Shown: piece by piece, positions 37,975 to 47,930 of the stretch
Layout of the letters: each line of letters begins with the position of its first letter
How positions within the stretch are numbered: position 1 is the stretch's first letter
Source: Dryocola sp031988645
GTDB lineage: Bacteria > Pseudomonadota > Gammaproteobacteria > Enterobacterales > Enterobacteriaceae
Length of the DNA stretch: 64,000 nt
Direction: 5' to 3'
Assembly (NCBI RefSeq): GCF_051307045.1
Contig: NZ_CP150452.1
Location: 930,001-994,000, forward strand
The notes under the pieces: model-generated
Databases searched by the model: none
Told to the model about the DNA's origin: nothing
Seen by the model: only the letters and a program-made list of their open reading frames with translations
Position numbers and translations under genes: made by a program

Positions 37975-39792
37975 ATGTTGAACGCCTGGCACCTTCCGGT
38001 TGCGCCATTCGTACAAACTCGCAAAGAGAAGCTGCATATCACCCTTTGGCTGGCAGGCGACGATCTGCCTGAGCGCGTGGTGCTGCGCTGCGAAAAAGAT
38101 AACGAAGAAACGTCGGTCGCCATGACGCGGCAGAAAAATGCGCCTTACGAGGGCGTTGTCGCCTGGAGCGGAGCTATCGATCTGAACTCCGGCCAGCCGC
38201 GCCGCCGCTACGCTTTTAAGCTGCTGTGGCTTGATAAGCAGCGCTGGTTTACGCCGCAGGGCTTCAGCCTGATTCCCCCGGCTCGGCTGGAACAGTTTGC
38301 CTTTGACGCGCCCGATGAAGGGCCGCAGTGGGTGCAGGACCAGGTGTTCTATCAGATCTTCCCGGACCGCTTTGCCCGCAGCCAGCCGCGTAAAGCCGGA
38401 CAGGACCAGATTTACTATCACCACGCTGCGAAACGCGAAATTATTCTGCGCGACTGGGATGAGCCGCTAAGCGGCGAGGCGGGCGGTTCGACGTTTTACG
38501 GCGGCGATCTGGACGGCATCAGCGAAAAGCTGCCCTACCTGAAGAAGCTCGGCATCACGGCGCTCTATCTCAACCCGGTATTTACCGCGCCCAGCGTACA
38601 TAAATACGATACGCAGGATTATCGCCACGTTGACGCCCAGTTCGGCGGCGACCATGCGCTTTTGCGCCTGCGTAAGAATACGCAGCAGCAGGGGATGCGC
38701 CTGGTGCTTGACGGCGTATTTAACCACAGCGGGGATACGCATCCGTGGTTTGACCGCAACCAGCAGGCGCAGGCCGGCGCCTGCAATAACCCGGCATCGC
38801 CGTGGCGTGATTTTTACAGCTTCTCCGAAGAAGGGCGCGCGCTGGACTGGCTGGGCTACTCCAGCCTGCCAAAGCTGGATTACCGTTCTGCATCGTTAGT
38901 TGAAGAGATTTACCAGGGCGAGGATAGCGTGGTTCGCCACTGGCTGCGCGAACCCTGGGGCATGGACGGCTGGCGGCTGGACGTGGTGCATATGCTGGGC
39001 GAAGAGGGCGGGGCGAAGAATAACCTGCTGCACGTCAGCGGCATTACCAAAGCGGCGAAGGAAACCAAAGCGGACGCCTATATGCTGGGCGAGCATTTCG
39101 GCGACGCGCGCCAGTGGCTACAGGTGGATGCCGAAGACGCGGCGATGAACTATCGCGGCTTTACCTTCCCGGTGTGGGGCTTTCTGGCCAACACGGATAT
39201 CTCCTACGATCCGCAGCACATCGACGCGCAAACCTGTATGGCGTGGATGGATAATTACCGGGCGAGCCTGTCTCATCAGCAGCAGCTGCGCATGTTCAAC
39301 CAGCTCGACAGCCACGATACGGCGCGCTTTAAGTCGATCCTCGGCGAGGATGTAGCCCGTCTGCCGCTGGCGGTTGTCTGGCTGTACTGCTGGCCGGGCG
39401 TGCCGTGCGTTTACTATGGGGATGAAGTCGGGCTGGACGGTTTTAACGATCCGTTCTGCCGCAAGCCTTTCCCGTGGAACAAACGCGATCAGGATCTGGA
39501 TCTGCTGGCGCTCTATCAGCGGCTGGGCAAGCTCCGTCGTCAGAGCAGGGCGCTGCGGCAGGGCGGATGTCAGGTGGCGTATGCCGAAGGCGACGTGGTG
39601 GTGTTCGTGCGCGTCTACCAGAACGAGCGCGTGCTGGTGGCGATTAATCGGGGCGAGGCGGCAGAGATAACGCTACCGTGGAATCCGCTGCTTAGCGGCA
39701 AAGCCTGGACGCAGCATGAAGGCGAAGCGAAGCTGGATAATCGCGAGCTGTCGCTGCCGGGCGTTTCGGCGGCGGTGTGGCGCAGCCTGTAA
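37975..39792 (+). CDS. malZ: Maltodextrin glucosidase MalZ
   Basis: 605 residues (E. coli 604). Cytoplasmic GH13 enzyme that removes glucose from the reducing end of maltodextrins. The start MLNAWHLPVAPFV was chosen over an in-frame upstream ATG at 37903. The catalytic (beta/alpha)8 barrel shows DGVFNHSGD, the nucleophile Asp in GWRLDVVHML, the acid/base Glu in LGEHFGDA and the third acid in DSHDTARF; YYGDEVGLDG follows. MalT control is expected from the E. coli gene, but I do not see a clear MalT box. Confidence 0.96.
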   Translation: MLNAWHLPVAPFVQTRKEKLHITLWLAGDDLPERVVLRCEKDNEETSVAMTRQKNAPYEGVVAWSGAIDLNSGQPRRRYAFKLLWLDKQRWFTPQGFSLIPPARLEQFAFDAPDEGPQWVQDQVFYQIFPDRFARSQPRKAGQDQIYYHHAAKREIILRDWDEPLSGEAGGSTFYGGDLDGISEKLPYLKKLGITALYLNPVFTAPSVHKYDTQDYRHVDAQFGGDHALLRLRKNTQQQGMRLVLDGVFNHSGDTHPWFDRNQQAQAGACNNPASPWRDFYSFSEEGRALDWLGYSSLPKLDYRSASLVEEIYQGEDSVVRHWLREPWGMDGWRLDVVHMLGEEGGAKNNLLHVSGITKAAKETKADAYMLGEHFGDARQWLQVDAEDAAMNYRGFTFPVWGFLANTDISYDPQHIDAQTCMAWMDNYRASLSHQQQLRMFNQLDSHDTARFKSILGEDVARLPLAVVWLYCWPGVPCVYYGDEVGLDGFNDPFCRKPFPWNKRDQDLDLLALYQRLGKLRRQSRALRQGGCQVAYAEGDVVVFVRVYQNERVLVAINRGEAAEITLPWNPLLSGKAWTQHEGEAKLDNRELSLPGVSAAVWRSL

Positions 39793-39823
39793 TTTTTTGC
39801 TGGATATCGGTTCTGGAAAAACA

Positions 39824-39851
39824 AAAAGGCCGCTTGCGCGGCCTTTTTTAA
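39824..39851. terminator. Bidirectional terminator between malZ and the peroxiredoxin gene
   Basis: AAAAAGGCCGC and GCGGCCTTTTTT form a stem with a short TTGC loop, flanked by A and T runs, so it can serve both convergent genes. Confidence 0.85.
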
Positions 39852-39866
39852 AACTTGCTTTAGCGA

Positions 39867-40469
39867 TTACAGCTTAGCTACGTTTTCGCTCAGGTACTTA
39901 GCAACGCCGTCCGGAGACGCGTTCATGCCTTCTTTCCCTTTTTCCCACTGCGCCGGGCACACTTCGCCGTGCTCTTCGTGGAACTGCAGCGCGTCAACCA
40001 TGCGCAGCATTTCGTCGATGTTACGGCCCAGCGGCAGGTCGTTAACAACCTGGTGGCGCACGATACCGGCTTTGTCGATCAGGAAGGAGCCGCGCAGCGC
40101 AACGCCCGCTTCCGGATGTTCGATGCCGTAAGCTTTCTGGATTTCACGCTTAACGTCAGCAACCATCGCGTATTTCACTTCGCCGATGCCGCCGTTTTCA
40201 ACAGGGGTTTTACGCCATGCGTTGTGAACGAACTCGGAGTCAAAAGATACACCAACGACTTCTACGCCACGTTTCTGGAACTCTTCGTAACGCTTGTCGA
40301 ACGCGATCAGCTCAGACGGGCAAACGAAGGTGAAGTCCATAGGCCAGAAGAACACAACGGTTGCTTTACCGTTGGTGTGTGCTTTGAAGTTGAAGTTTTC
40401 AACGATTTCGCCACTGCCAAGTACGGCAGCTGCGGTAAAATCTGGGGCTGGACGAGTAACCAGGACCAT
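39867..40469 (-). CDS. tsaA: 2-Cys peroxiredoxin (AhpC/TSA family)
   Basis: 200 residues. Reduces hydrogen peroxide and organic peroxides through a Cys pair. The peroxidatic Cys is in DFTFVCPSELIAF (about residue 51) and the resolving Cys in EVCPAQW near 170, so it is a typical 2-Cys Prx1 type. The N-terminus MVLVTRPAPDFTAAAVL is complete. A gene of this kind sits between malZ and acpH in Salmonella (tsaA) but not in E. coli K-12. The electron donor, likely thioredoxin, cannot be told from the sequence. Confidence 0.9.
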   Translation of the reverse strand: MVLVTRPAPDFTAAAVLGSGEIVENFNFKAHTNGKATVVFFWPMDFTFVCPSELIAFDKRYEEFQKRGVEVVGVSFDSEFVHNAWRKTPVENGGIGEVKYAMVADVKREIQKAYGIEHPEAGVALRGSFLIDKAGIVRHQVVNDLPLGRNIDEMLRMVDALQFHEEHGEVCPAQWEKGKEGMNASPDGVAKYLSENVAKL

Positions 40470-40669
40470 ATGTACTCCTGTTAATTTTTAAAAGTGAATG
40501 TTAACGCAACGGGGGGGAGTATAGGGGTTGTGATCTGTGCAACTCAAGCGCGCTGCGCCGATTAATCAGATAGGATTCACCTATCAAAAATCGAATGTTT
40601 GCAAACCGGCTGGACAAAATAGCCCTTTTTTAGCAAAGGGCAAGAAGTTAATACGCGGTTTGCGATGGC

Positions 40670-41251
40670 TTACAAACTTTTTTGTTCCGCCAGCAGCATC
40701 ATTCGCGGGTAAAACTGCCAGAACAGCTCTTCGAGCGGCTCGTAATGATCCTCAAGGTCCTGCCAGGAGGCTCGCAAAGCGTCAAGTTTTGGTCTACGCG
40801 AAGCCATGCCGTTGAGAACGTTGGCAATAAAAGCCATATCGCTGTATCGCTCAAGCCAGCGCTCTTCCCACAGATAGTTGTTCAGGTTAATAAAGCGCGG
40901 CGGCGTGTCCGGCAGGTGCGGTTCAATGTTCGCCCGGGCGTGGGCGATAAAGTCTGCAAGCTCGATGTGCGGGCTGAGCGTCGACCAGTGGCGCGAGAGG
41001 AAATGGTCCCACATCACGTCGAGCGTAATCGGCGAGACGCGGCGCGTTTCGGGACGAAACCACCCTTTGGCCGTCGTCACTTCGGGAAGCCCATCGGTCA
41101 ACGCGTCTACGCGGCGATGCATATAAATACCCGCCACTATATCGGGCGCGAAGCTGTCATCCGGATTACCGCGGACGAAATCTGCCAGCAGGTTGCCCAG
41201 CAGCGAACTGCGGGCAAGGCTTGCAAGGTGCAAATGGGCGAGAAAATTCAT
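40670..41251 (-). CDS. acpH: ACP phosphodiesterase AcpH
   Basis: 193 residues, as in E. coli. Removes the 4'-phosphopantetheine arm from acyl carrier protein. The start MNFLAHLHLASLARSSLLGN, then LADFVRG, GIYMHRRVDALTD and MWDHFLSRHW, show the HD-related metal-binding His and Asp residues. It is divergent from queA, with about 100 bases between the two starts that hold both promoters. Confidence 0.95.
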   Translation of the reverse strand: MNFLAHLHLASLARSSLLGNLLADFVRGNPDDSFAPDIVAGIYMHRRVDALTDGLPEVTTAKGWFRPETRRVSPITLDVMWDHFLSRHWSTLSPHIELADFIAHARANIEPHLPDTPPRFINLNNYLWEERWLERYSDMAFIANVLNGMASRRPKLDALRASWQDLEDHYEPLEELFWQFYPRMMLLAEQKSL

Positions 41252-41355
41252 AAATTACTTTATCCGTATTGAGCTTTATGGCGGCTTACCGGTTGCAGGG
41301 AATGTCCCCTGGCACTAGACTGTACCGCCACTTTTTGAGTCTGAGTTTTTAAGCC

Positions 41356-42427
41356 ATGCGTGTTGCCGATTTCTCCTTTGAATTACCTGAATCCCTGATC
41401 GCTCACTATCCGCAGGCAAGCCGCAGCGCGTGCCGTTTGCTGTCGCTTGACGGGCCGACGGGTGATTTAACGCATGGCACTTTCACCGATCTGCTCGCTA
41501 AGCTCAACCCGGGCGATCTGCTGGTCTTTAATAATACCCGCGTCATTCCCGCGCGCCTCTTTGGCCGCAAAGCCAGCGGCGGCAGGATTGAAGTGCTGGT
41601 GGAGCGCATGCTCGATGACAAGCGTATCCTCGCGCATATTCGCGCTTCCAAAGCGCCTAAGCTGGGTGCTGAACTGCTGCTGGGCGATGATGAAAGCGTA
41701 CACGCCACCATGGTTGCGCGCCACGACGCCCTGTTCGAAGTGCGGTTTGAAGACGAGCGCAGCGTGCTGGATATCCTTAACAGCATCGGCCATATGCCGC
41801 TGCCGCCGTATATCGACCGTCCGGATGAAGACGCGGACCGCGAGCTGTATCAGACCGTTTATAGCCAGAAACCCGGCGCCGTAGCGGCTCCGACCGCCGG
41901 TCTGCATTTTGACGAACCGCTGCTTGAAGCGCTGCGCAACAAGGGCATCGAGCAGGCGTTCGTGACGCTGCACGTTGGGGCGGGCACTTTCCAGCCGGTG
42001 CGGGTAGACAGCATCGAAGACCACATCATGCATTCCGAATACGCGGAAGTGCCGCAGGAGGTGGTGGACGCCGTGCTGGCCCTGTAAAGCGCGCGGTAAT
42101 AAAGTTATCGCGGTAGGCACCACCTCCGTTCGCTCGCTGGAAAGCGCAGCCCAGGCCGCGAAGAGCGATCTGATCGAACCTTTTTTCGGCGATACGCAAA
42201 TCTTTATCTATCCGGGCTATCAGTACAAGGTTATCGACGCGCTGGTGACCAACTTCCACCTGCCGGAATCGACGCTTATCATGCTGGTTTCCGCTTTCGC
42301 CGGCTACAAACACACCATGCGGGCCTATCAGGCCGCGATTAACGCCGAATATCGTTTTTTTAGCTACGGCGATGCGATGTATATCACGTACAATCCGCAG
42401 GCGATTAACGAGCGCCCGGGCGCTTAA
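41356..42427 (+). pseudogene. queA: tRNA ribosyltransferase-isomerase QueA (frame broken by one surplus base)
   Basis: Adds the cyclopentene part to preQ1 in the tRNA wobble position, forming epoxyqueuosine. The first frame begins MRVADFSFELPESLIAHYPQ, includes AAPTAGLHFDEPLLEAL and stops after VVDAVLAL. The second frame holds VGTTSVRSLESAAQAAKS, FIYPGYQYKVIDALVTNFHL and TYNPQAINERPGA. One C removed from GGCCC at 42078-42082 gives VLACKARGNKV and 356 residues, the E. coli length. It is the first gene of queA-tgt-yajC-secD-secF. Confidence 0.94.
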
Positions 42428-42440
42428 CCCCCTTATTGCG

Positions 42441-42470
42441 CGCCGCCGGCTAACCCGACGGCGTTTTTGT
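42441..42470 (+). terminator. Weak stem-loop between queA and tgt
   Basis: GCGCCGCCGG and CCGACGGCG can pair imperfectly around CTAAC, with GTTTTTG after. It could be a partial terminator within the operon. Confidence 0.5.
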
Positions 42471-42508
42471 CTTAATCATCAGACTGTCTCTCTGATGCTG
42501 GAGGAAAT

Positions 42509-43636
42509 GTGAAATTTGAATTAGATACCACCGACGGTCGCGCACGCCGCGGCCGCCTGGTGTTTGACCGCGGCGTAGTTGAAACCCCGGCTTTCATGCC
42601 TGTCGGCACTTACGGCACCGTAAAAGGGATGACGCCGGAAGAAGTCCAGGACACCGGGGCGCAAATCATCCTCGGCAACACCTTCCACCTGTGGCTGCGT
42701 CCGGGCCAGGAAATCATGAAGCTGCACGGCGACCTGCACGACTTTATGCAGTGGAAAGGCCCGATTCTGACCGACTCCGGCGGTTTCCAGGTGTTCAGCC
42801 TTGGCGACATTCGCAAGATTACCGAGGCGGGCGTGCATTTCCGCAACCCGATCAACGGCGATGCGATTTTCCTCGATCCAGAAAAATCTATGGAAATTCA
42901 ATACGATCTCGGTTCCGATATCGTTATGATCTTTGACGAATGCACGCCGTACCCGGCGGACTGGGATTACGCGAAGCGCTCCATGGAAATGTCCCTGCGC
43001 TGGGCGAAGCGCAGCCGCGATCGCTTTGATTCTCTTGGCAATAAAAACGCGCTGTTCGGTATTATTCAGGGCAGCGTTTACGAAGATTTACGAGATATCT
43101 CGGTAAAAGGTCTGGTAGAGATAGGCTTTGATGGCTACGCTGTCGGCGGCCTGGCTGTAGGCGAACCTAAAGAAGATATGCACCGCATTCTGGAGCACGT
43201 CTGCCCGCAGATCCCTGCTGACAAGCCACGTTACCTGATGGGCGTAGGGAAACCGGAAGACCTGGTCGAAGGCGTACGTCGCGGTATTGATATGTTCGAC
43301 TGCGTAATGCCGACTCGTAACGCGCGTAACGGTCACCTTTTCGTCACCGACGGCGTGGTGAAAATCCGCAATGCGAAGCATAAGGATGACACTTCAACGC
43401 TCGATCCTGAGTGTGATTGCTATACGTGTCGCAATTATTCACGTGCCTACTTGCATCATCTTGACCGTTGCAACGAAATACTCGGCGCACGGCTCAACAC
43501 CATTCATAACCTGCGCTATTACCAGCGTTTAATGGCTGGTTTACGCAAGGCCATTGAAGAGGGTAAATTAGAGCACTTCGTGAGTGATTTTTACGAGCGC
43601 ACAGGTAAACCAGTTCCACCTTTGAACGTTGATTAA
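42509..43636 (+). CDS. tgt: tRNA-guanine transglycosylase Tgt
   Basis: 375 residues, as in E. coli. Exchanges guanine for preQ1 at position 34 of tRNAs with GUN anticodons. Motifs: SGGFQVFSLGDIRKI in the substrate pocket, FDECTPYPADWDYA, GGLAVGEPKEDM, and the zinc site CDCYTCRNYSRAYLHH. It directly precedes yajC by 21 bases and follows queA, so tRNA queuosine genes head the transcript of the Sec genes, as in E. coli. Confidence 0.98.
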   Translation: MKFELDTTDGRARRGRLVFDRGVVETPAFMPVGTYGTVKGMTPEEVQDTGAQIILGNTFHLWLRPGQEIMKLHGDLHDFMQWKGPILTDSGGFQVFSLGDIRKITEAGVHFRNPINGDAIFLDPEKSMEIQYDLGSDIVMIFDECTPYPADWDYAKRSMEMSLRWAKRSRDRFDSLGNKNALFGIIQGSVYEDLRDISVKGLVEIGFDGYAVGGLAVGEPKEDMHRILEHVCPQIPADKPRYLMGVGKPEDLVEGVRRGIDMFDCVMPTRNARNGHLFVTDGVVKIRNAKHKDDTSTLDPECDCYTCRNYSRAYLHHLDRCNEILGARLNTIHNLRYYQRLMAGLRKAIEEGKLEHFVSDFYERTGKPVPPLNVD

Positions 43637-43657
43637 TTTAATAATGAGGGAATTTTA

Positions 43658-43990
43658 ATGAGCTTTTTCATTTCTGATGCGGTAGCGGCAACTGGTGCTC
43701 CAGCGCAGGGCAGCCCGTACTCTTTGATCCTGATGCTGGTGGTCTTTGGCCTGATCTTCTACTTCATGATCCTGCGTCCGCAGCAAAAACGTACTAAAGA
43801 GCACAAGAAGCTGATGGACTCCATCGCTAAAGGTGATGAAGTGCTGACGACCGGTGGTCTGGTAGGGCGCGTAGTGAAAGTTGCTGATACCGGCTACCTC
43901 TCCATCGCGCTGAACGATACCAATGAAGTGGTCATCAAACGTGATTTCGTAGCTGCCGTTCTGCCGAAAGGCACCATGAAGGCGCTGTAA
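43658..43990 (+). CDS. yajC: Sec translocon accessory subunit YajC
   Basis: 110 residues with one membrane segment (SPYSLILMLVVFGLIFYFMI) followed by LRPQQKRTKEHKKLMDSIAK and a small beta domain (GDEVLTTGGLVGRVVKV). It associates with SecD and SecF on the inner membrane and also with AcrB. A ribosome site GAGGGA precedes the ATG. The secD gene starts 26 bases after its stop. Confidence 0.97.
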   Translation: MSFFISDAVAATGAPAQGSPYSLILMLVVFGLIFYFMILRPQQKRTKEHKKLMDSIAKGDEVLTTGGLVGRVVKVADTGYLSIALNDTNEVVIKRDFVAAVLPKGTMKAL

Positions 43991-44016
43991 TTTTCGTTTT
44001 CCCTAAGGGAACTACC

Positions 44017-45864
44017 GTGTTAAACCGCTATCCTTTGTGGAAGTACATCATGCTGGTCGTCGTGATCATCGTCGGCCTGCTATACGCACTTCCCAACCTA
44101 TATGGTGAGGATCCGGCAGTTCAGTTAACTGGCGCGCGCGGCGTCGCCGCCAGTGAGCAAACGCTGATCCAGGTCCAGAACACCTTAAAAGAACAAAAAA
44201 TCACCGCTAAGTCTGTGGCTCTGGAAGAGGGTGCGATCCTTGCACGCTTTGACACCACCGATACGCAGCTGCGCGCACGCGAAGCGCTGATGAGCGTATT
44301 GGGCGACAAGTACGTCGTTGCGCTTAACCTCGCTCCGGCAACCCCATACTGGTTGACAAAAATTGCTGCGGAACCGATGAAGCTCGGCCTTGATCTGCGC
44401 GGCGGCGTGCACTTCCTGATGGAAGTCGACATGGATACCGCGCTGAGCAAACTGCAGGAACAAACCATTGAAGGCCTGCGTAGCGACCTGCGTGAAAAAG
44501 GCATTGTCTACACCAACGTGCGTAAGGCCGATAACTACGGCGTGAACGTGGTCTTTCGTGACGGGGCGGCCCGCGATGCGGCCGTTTCTTACTTAAGCCC
44601 TCGCCATCGCGATCTGGTTATCTCAAGCCAGGGCAGCAACGCGCTGCGCGCCGTGATGTCCGACGCACGCTTGAGCGAAGCGCGTGAGTACGCGGTTCAG
44701 CAAAACATCAATATCCTGCGTAACCGCGTAAACCAGCTGGGCGTGGCTGAGCCGCTGGTACAGCGTCAGGGTTCCGATCGCATCGTGGTTGAGCTGCCTG
44801 GTATTCAGGACACCGCGCGTGCGAAAGAGATCCTGGGCGCAACCGCGACGCTTGAATTCCGTTTGGTTAACACCAGCGTCGATCAATCCGCTGCCGCATC
44901 GGGCCGCGTGCCGGGTGATTCTGAAGTGAAGCAAACCCGTGAAGGCCAGCCGATTGTCATGTACAAGCGCGTGATCCTCACCGGCGACCATATCACCGAC
45001 TCCACTTCCAGCACCGATGAGTACAACCAGCCGCAGGTTAATATTTCCCTCGACGGCGCCGGCGGCAACATCATGTCTAACTTCACCAAGGACAATATCG
45101 GTAAACCGATGGCGACCCTGTTTGTGGAGTACAAAGACAGCGGTAAGAAAGACGCCACCGGCCGTGCGGTTCTGGTGAAAGAAGAAGAAGTTATCAACGT
45201 GGCGAACATTCAGTCGCGGCTGGGTAACAGCTTCCGCATCACCGGCATCAACAACCCGAACGAAGCCCGCCAGCTCTCCTTGCTGCTGCGCGCCGGTGCG
45301 CTGATCGCGCCTATTCAGATTGTTGAAGAACGCACCATCGGCCCAACGCTGGGTATGGAAAACATCAAGCAGGGCCTCGAAGCTTGTCTGGCGGGCCTTG
45401 CGGTCTCAATCATCTTTATGCTCTTCTTCTATAAGAAGTTTGGCCTGATTGCGACCTCGGCGCTTCTTGTTAACCTGGTGCTGATAGTCGGGATTATGTC
45501 CCTGCTGCCGGGCGCGACGCTGACCATGCCGGGTATTGCGGGGATAGTGCTCACCCTTGCCGTAGCCGTCGATGCTAACGTACTGATTAACGAACGTATT
45601 AAGGAAGAGCTTAGTAACGGACGTTCGGTACAGCAGGCCATCCATGAAGGCTATCAGGGCGCATTCAGCTCCATTTTCGATGCCAACATTACGACGCTTA
45701 TCAAGGTCATCATCCTGTATGCCGTTGGCACCGGGGCAATTAAAGGCTTTGCGATCACGACCGGTATTGGTGTGGCGACGTCAATGTTTACCGCTATCGT
45801 CGGTACCCGTGCCATCGTAAACCTGTTGTACGGCGGCAAACGCATCAACAAGCTGTCTATCTGA
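44017..45864 (+). CDS. secD: Protein translocase subunit SecD
   Basis: 615 residues, the E. coli length, starting with GTG. Inner-membrane RND-type protein that uses the proton gradient to help secreted chains leave SecYEG. One N-terminal membrane helix, a large periplasmic domain (about 35-450) with GLDLRGGVHFLMEVD, then five helices with the RND block GPTLGMENIKQGLEA and VAVDANVLINERIKEEL carrying the proton-relay Asp. The secF gene follows after 10 bases. Confidence 0.98.
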   Translation: MLNRYPLWKYIMLVVVIIVGLLYALPNLYGEDPAVQLTGARGVAASEQTLIQVQNTLKEQKITAKSVALEEGAILARFDTTDTQLRAREALMSVLGDKYVVALNLAPATPYWLTKIAAEPMKLGLDLRGGVHFLMEVDMDTALSKLQEQTIEGLRSDLREKGIVYTNVRKADNYGVNVVFRDGAARDAAVSYLSPRHRDLVISSQGSNALRAVMSDARLSEAREYAVQQNINILRNRVNQLGVAEPLVQRQGSDRIVVELPGIQDTARAKEILGATATLEFRLVNTSVDQSAAASGRVPGDSEVKQTREGQPIVMYKRVILTGDHITDSTSSTDEYNQPQVNISLDGAGGNIMSNFTKDNIGKPMATLFVEYKDSGKKDATGRAVLVKEEEVINVANIQSRLGNSFRITGINNPNEARQLSLLLRAGALIAPIQIVEERTIGPTLGMENIKQGLEACLAGLAVSIIFMLFFYKKFGLIATSALLVNLVLIVGIMSLLPGATLTMPGIAGIVLTLAVAVDANVLINERIKEELSNGRSVQQAIHEGYQGAFSSIFDANITTLIKVIILYAVGTGAIKGFAITTGIGVATSMFTAIVGTRAIVNLLYGGKRINKLSI

Positions 45865-45874
45865 GGAGTGCGTT

Positions 45875-46846
45875 GTGGCACAGGAATATACTGTTGAACA
45901 ATTAAACCACGGGCGTAGAGTCTACGACTTTATGCGCTGGGATTACTGGGCTTTCGGCATCTCCGGCCTGCTGCTGATCCTTTCCGTCGTCATTATCGGC
46001 GTGAAGGGCTTCAACTGGGGTCTGGACTTTACCGGCGGTACGGTCATCGAAATCTCGCTGGAAAAACCAGCCGATCTGGATCAGATGCGCGAAGCGCTGG
46101 AAAAAGCGGGCTTTGCCGAGCCGCTGGTGCAGAACTTCGGCAGCAGCCGTGACATTATGGTGCGCATGCCGCCTGCTCAGGGCGAAACCGGCGGCCAGGT
46201 GCTGGGCAGCAAAGTCGTCAGCGTGATTAACGACGCGACCAGCCAGAACGCGGCGGTAAAACGCATTGAGTTCGTGGGGCCGAGCGTGGGCGCCGATCTT
46301 GCGCAGAACGGGGCGATGGCGCTGCTGGTCGCGCTGATCTCCATTCTGGTGTACGTCGGTTTTCGCTTTGAATGGCGCCTGGCGGCCGGCGTGGTTATCG
46401 CCCTGGCGCACGACGTCATCATCACCATGGGCGTACTGTCGCTTTTCCATATCGAAGTGGACCTAACCATCGTCGCCTCTTTGATGTCGGTTATCGGCTA
46501 CTCCCTTAACGACAGCATCGTGGTATCCGACCGTATTCGTGAAAACTTCCGCAAGATCCGCCGCGGAACGCCTTACGAAATCTTCAACGTGTCGTTAACC
46601 CAGACGCTGCACAGGACTTTGATCACCTCCGGCACCACCTTAGTGGTGATTCTGATGCTGTATCTGTTCGGCGGCGCGATGCTTAAAGGCTTCTCGCTGA
46701 CCATGCTTATCGGCGTTTCTATCGGTACGGCATCTTCTATCTACGTGGCGTCCGCGCTGGCGCTGAAGCTGGGCATGAAGCGCGAGCACATGCTGCAGCA
46801 GAAAGTAGAAAAAGAAGGCGCGGATCAGCCGTCCATTCTGCCTTAA
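45875..46846 (+). CDS. secF: Protein translocase subunit SecF
   Basis: 323 residues, starting with GTG. Partner of SecD. Motifs: NWGLDFTGGTVIEISLE after the first helix, EFVGPSVGADLAQNGAMALL, and the RND-conserved VIGYSLNDSIVVSDRIREN. Six membrane segments are visible. It ends DQPSILP and is followed by a strong terminator. E. coli has yajD after secF; here it is missing. Confidence 0.98.
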   Translation: MAQEYTVEQLNHGRRVYDFMRWDYWAFGISGLLLILSVVIIGVKGFNWGLDFTGGTVIEISLEKPADLDQMREALEKAGFAEPLVQNFGSSRDIMVRMPPAQGETGGQVLGSKVVSVINDATSQNAAVKRIEFVGPSVGADLAQNGAMALLVALISILVYVGFRFEWRLAAGVVIALAHDVIITMGVLSLFHIEVDLTIVASLMSVIGYSLNDSIVVSDRIRENFRKIRRGTPYEIFNVSLTQTLHRTLITSGTTLVVILMLYLFGGAMLKGFSLTMLIGVSIGTASSIYVASALALKLGMKREHMLQQKVEKEGADQPSILP

Positions 46847-46861
46847 CCGTTTAGCCAGAGA

Positions 46862-46894
46862 TAAAACCGCAGCCGCCGTGCTGCGGTTTTTTTT
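46862..46894 (+). terminator. Intrinsic terminator after secF
   Basis: AACCGCAG and CTGCGGTT form the stem around CCGCCGTG, followed by a run of T bases. Confidence 0.9.
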
Positions 46895-46915
46895 CGCCTG
46901 ATGCCAGGGGCAGAC

Positions 46916-46943
46916 GTAAAAAAGCCAGCGGTTAAGCTGGCTT
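46916..46943 (-). terminator. Intrinsic terminator for tsx
   Basis: Read on the minus strand, AAGCCAGC and GCTGGCTT pair around TTAACC and are followed by a T run. It lies about 100 bases after the tsx stop; between them is a GC-rich inverted repeat (GTCGGGC/GCCCGAC, about 47008-47031) of REP type. Confidence 0.75.
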
Positions 46944-47044
46944 GAATCCGGTAAGTCAGGGGATGGCGTATCCGCTTATCCACCCTACAAACTCGGGTTT
47001 TGGATGTCGGGCAGGCGTCGCGCCGCCCGACAAGCTGGTAAATC

Positions 47045-47930
47045 TTAGAAGTTATAGCCTACAACCAGGTAACCGCCCCAGCCGGTAGAACGCACGCTGA
47101 AATCGCCGTTGCCGAAGTTCAGGCTGGCGTCATCGTTCCACTGGCCGCCGTTGTGCCAGTAACGCGCCACCACCGAGTAATGCCAGTGATCGTAGTTCAG
47201 CGCCAGGATATGGCTGGAGGCGATAGAGTCGCTGGTGCGCGCATGACGGCCGTTGTTGTCGTAGAAGCTGTCATCGCCCAGATCTGAACCCCAGTCGAAG
47301 TTGGTGAAGCCGATGTAGCTCAGGTTGCCGCCCCACAGGGAGGTGATTGGCACAAAGTATTTCACCTTGAAGCGGTAGCCGTCCCACTCGTTCTCGTTGG
47401 AGGCGCCATAGTTCTGCCACTGGTACTTAGCGTACACGTTCATCGACAGGCTCATTGGCAGGGCCGGTGTCGATATCGGTGCCCAGACCCATATACCAGG
47501 TGCTCTGACGACCGGACTTGTTGCGGCCCATGTCGTAGATATAGTTGTTGGCGATAAACCATTCTTTGAACGGCCCGAAGCTGAGATCGGTGCCGGTCAG
47601 TTTATCAATGGAGAAGCGCGGTTCGATTTCCGTAAACAGTGGCGAGCCGTGGTTCCAGATACCTTTCGCGTCGGTGTTGCCGCCGAAGAAGACCGGCGCA
47701 TCCAGATAACCGTAGAAATCAAACCAGTCTTTTTTGGCGAAGGCTTCATATTCCAGATAGGTATCGTTGCGGATCTGCGGCCCGAAGCGGGTGTGATAGC
47801 TGCCTACCACGTTTACGCTCTGGTGCCACCAGTCAGAGATATATTCGCTGCTTTTAGTGTCTTCCGCGTTAGCGGAGAAAGAGCTTGAAAGCGCCAGAAC
47901 GGTGCCGGCCGCCAGAATAATTTTTTTCAT
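47045..47930 (-). pseudogene. tsx: Nucleoside-specific outer membrane channel Tsx (frame broken by one surplus base)
   Basis: Beta-barrel channel for nucleosides and receptor for phage T6 and colicin K in E. coli. It starts MKKIILAAGTVLALSSSFSANA (signal peptide) at 47930; an upstream ATG at 47984 was rejected. The first frame reaches MGLGTDIDTG and is then lost; the second begins MSLSMNVYAKYQWQNYG and ends GGYLVVGYNF. One base removed from GGGCC at 47461-47465 (GGCCC in the gene) gives DTGLPMSLSMNVY and 294 residues, as in E. coli. Confidence 0.94.
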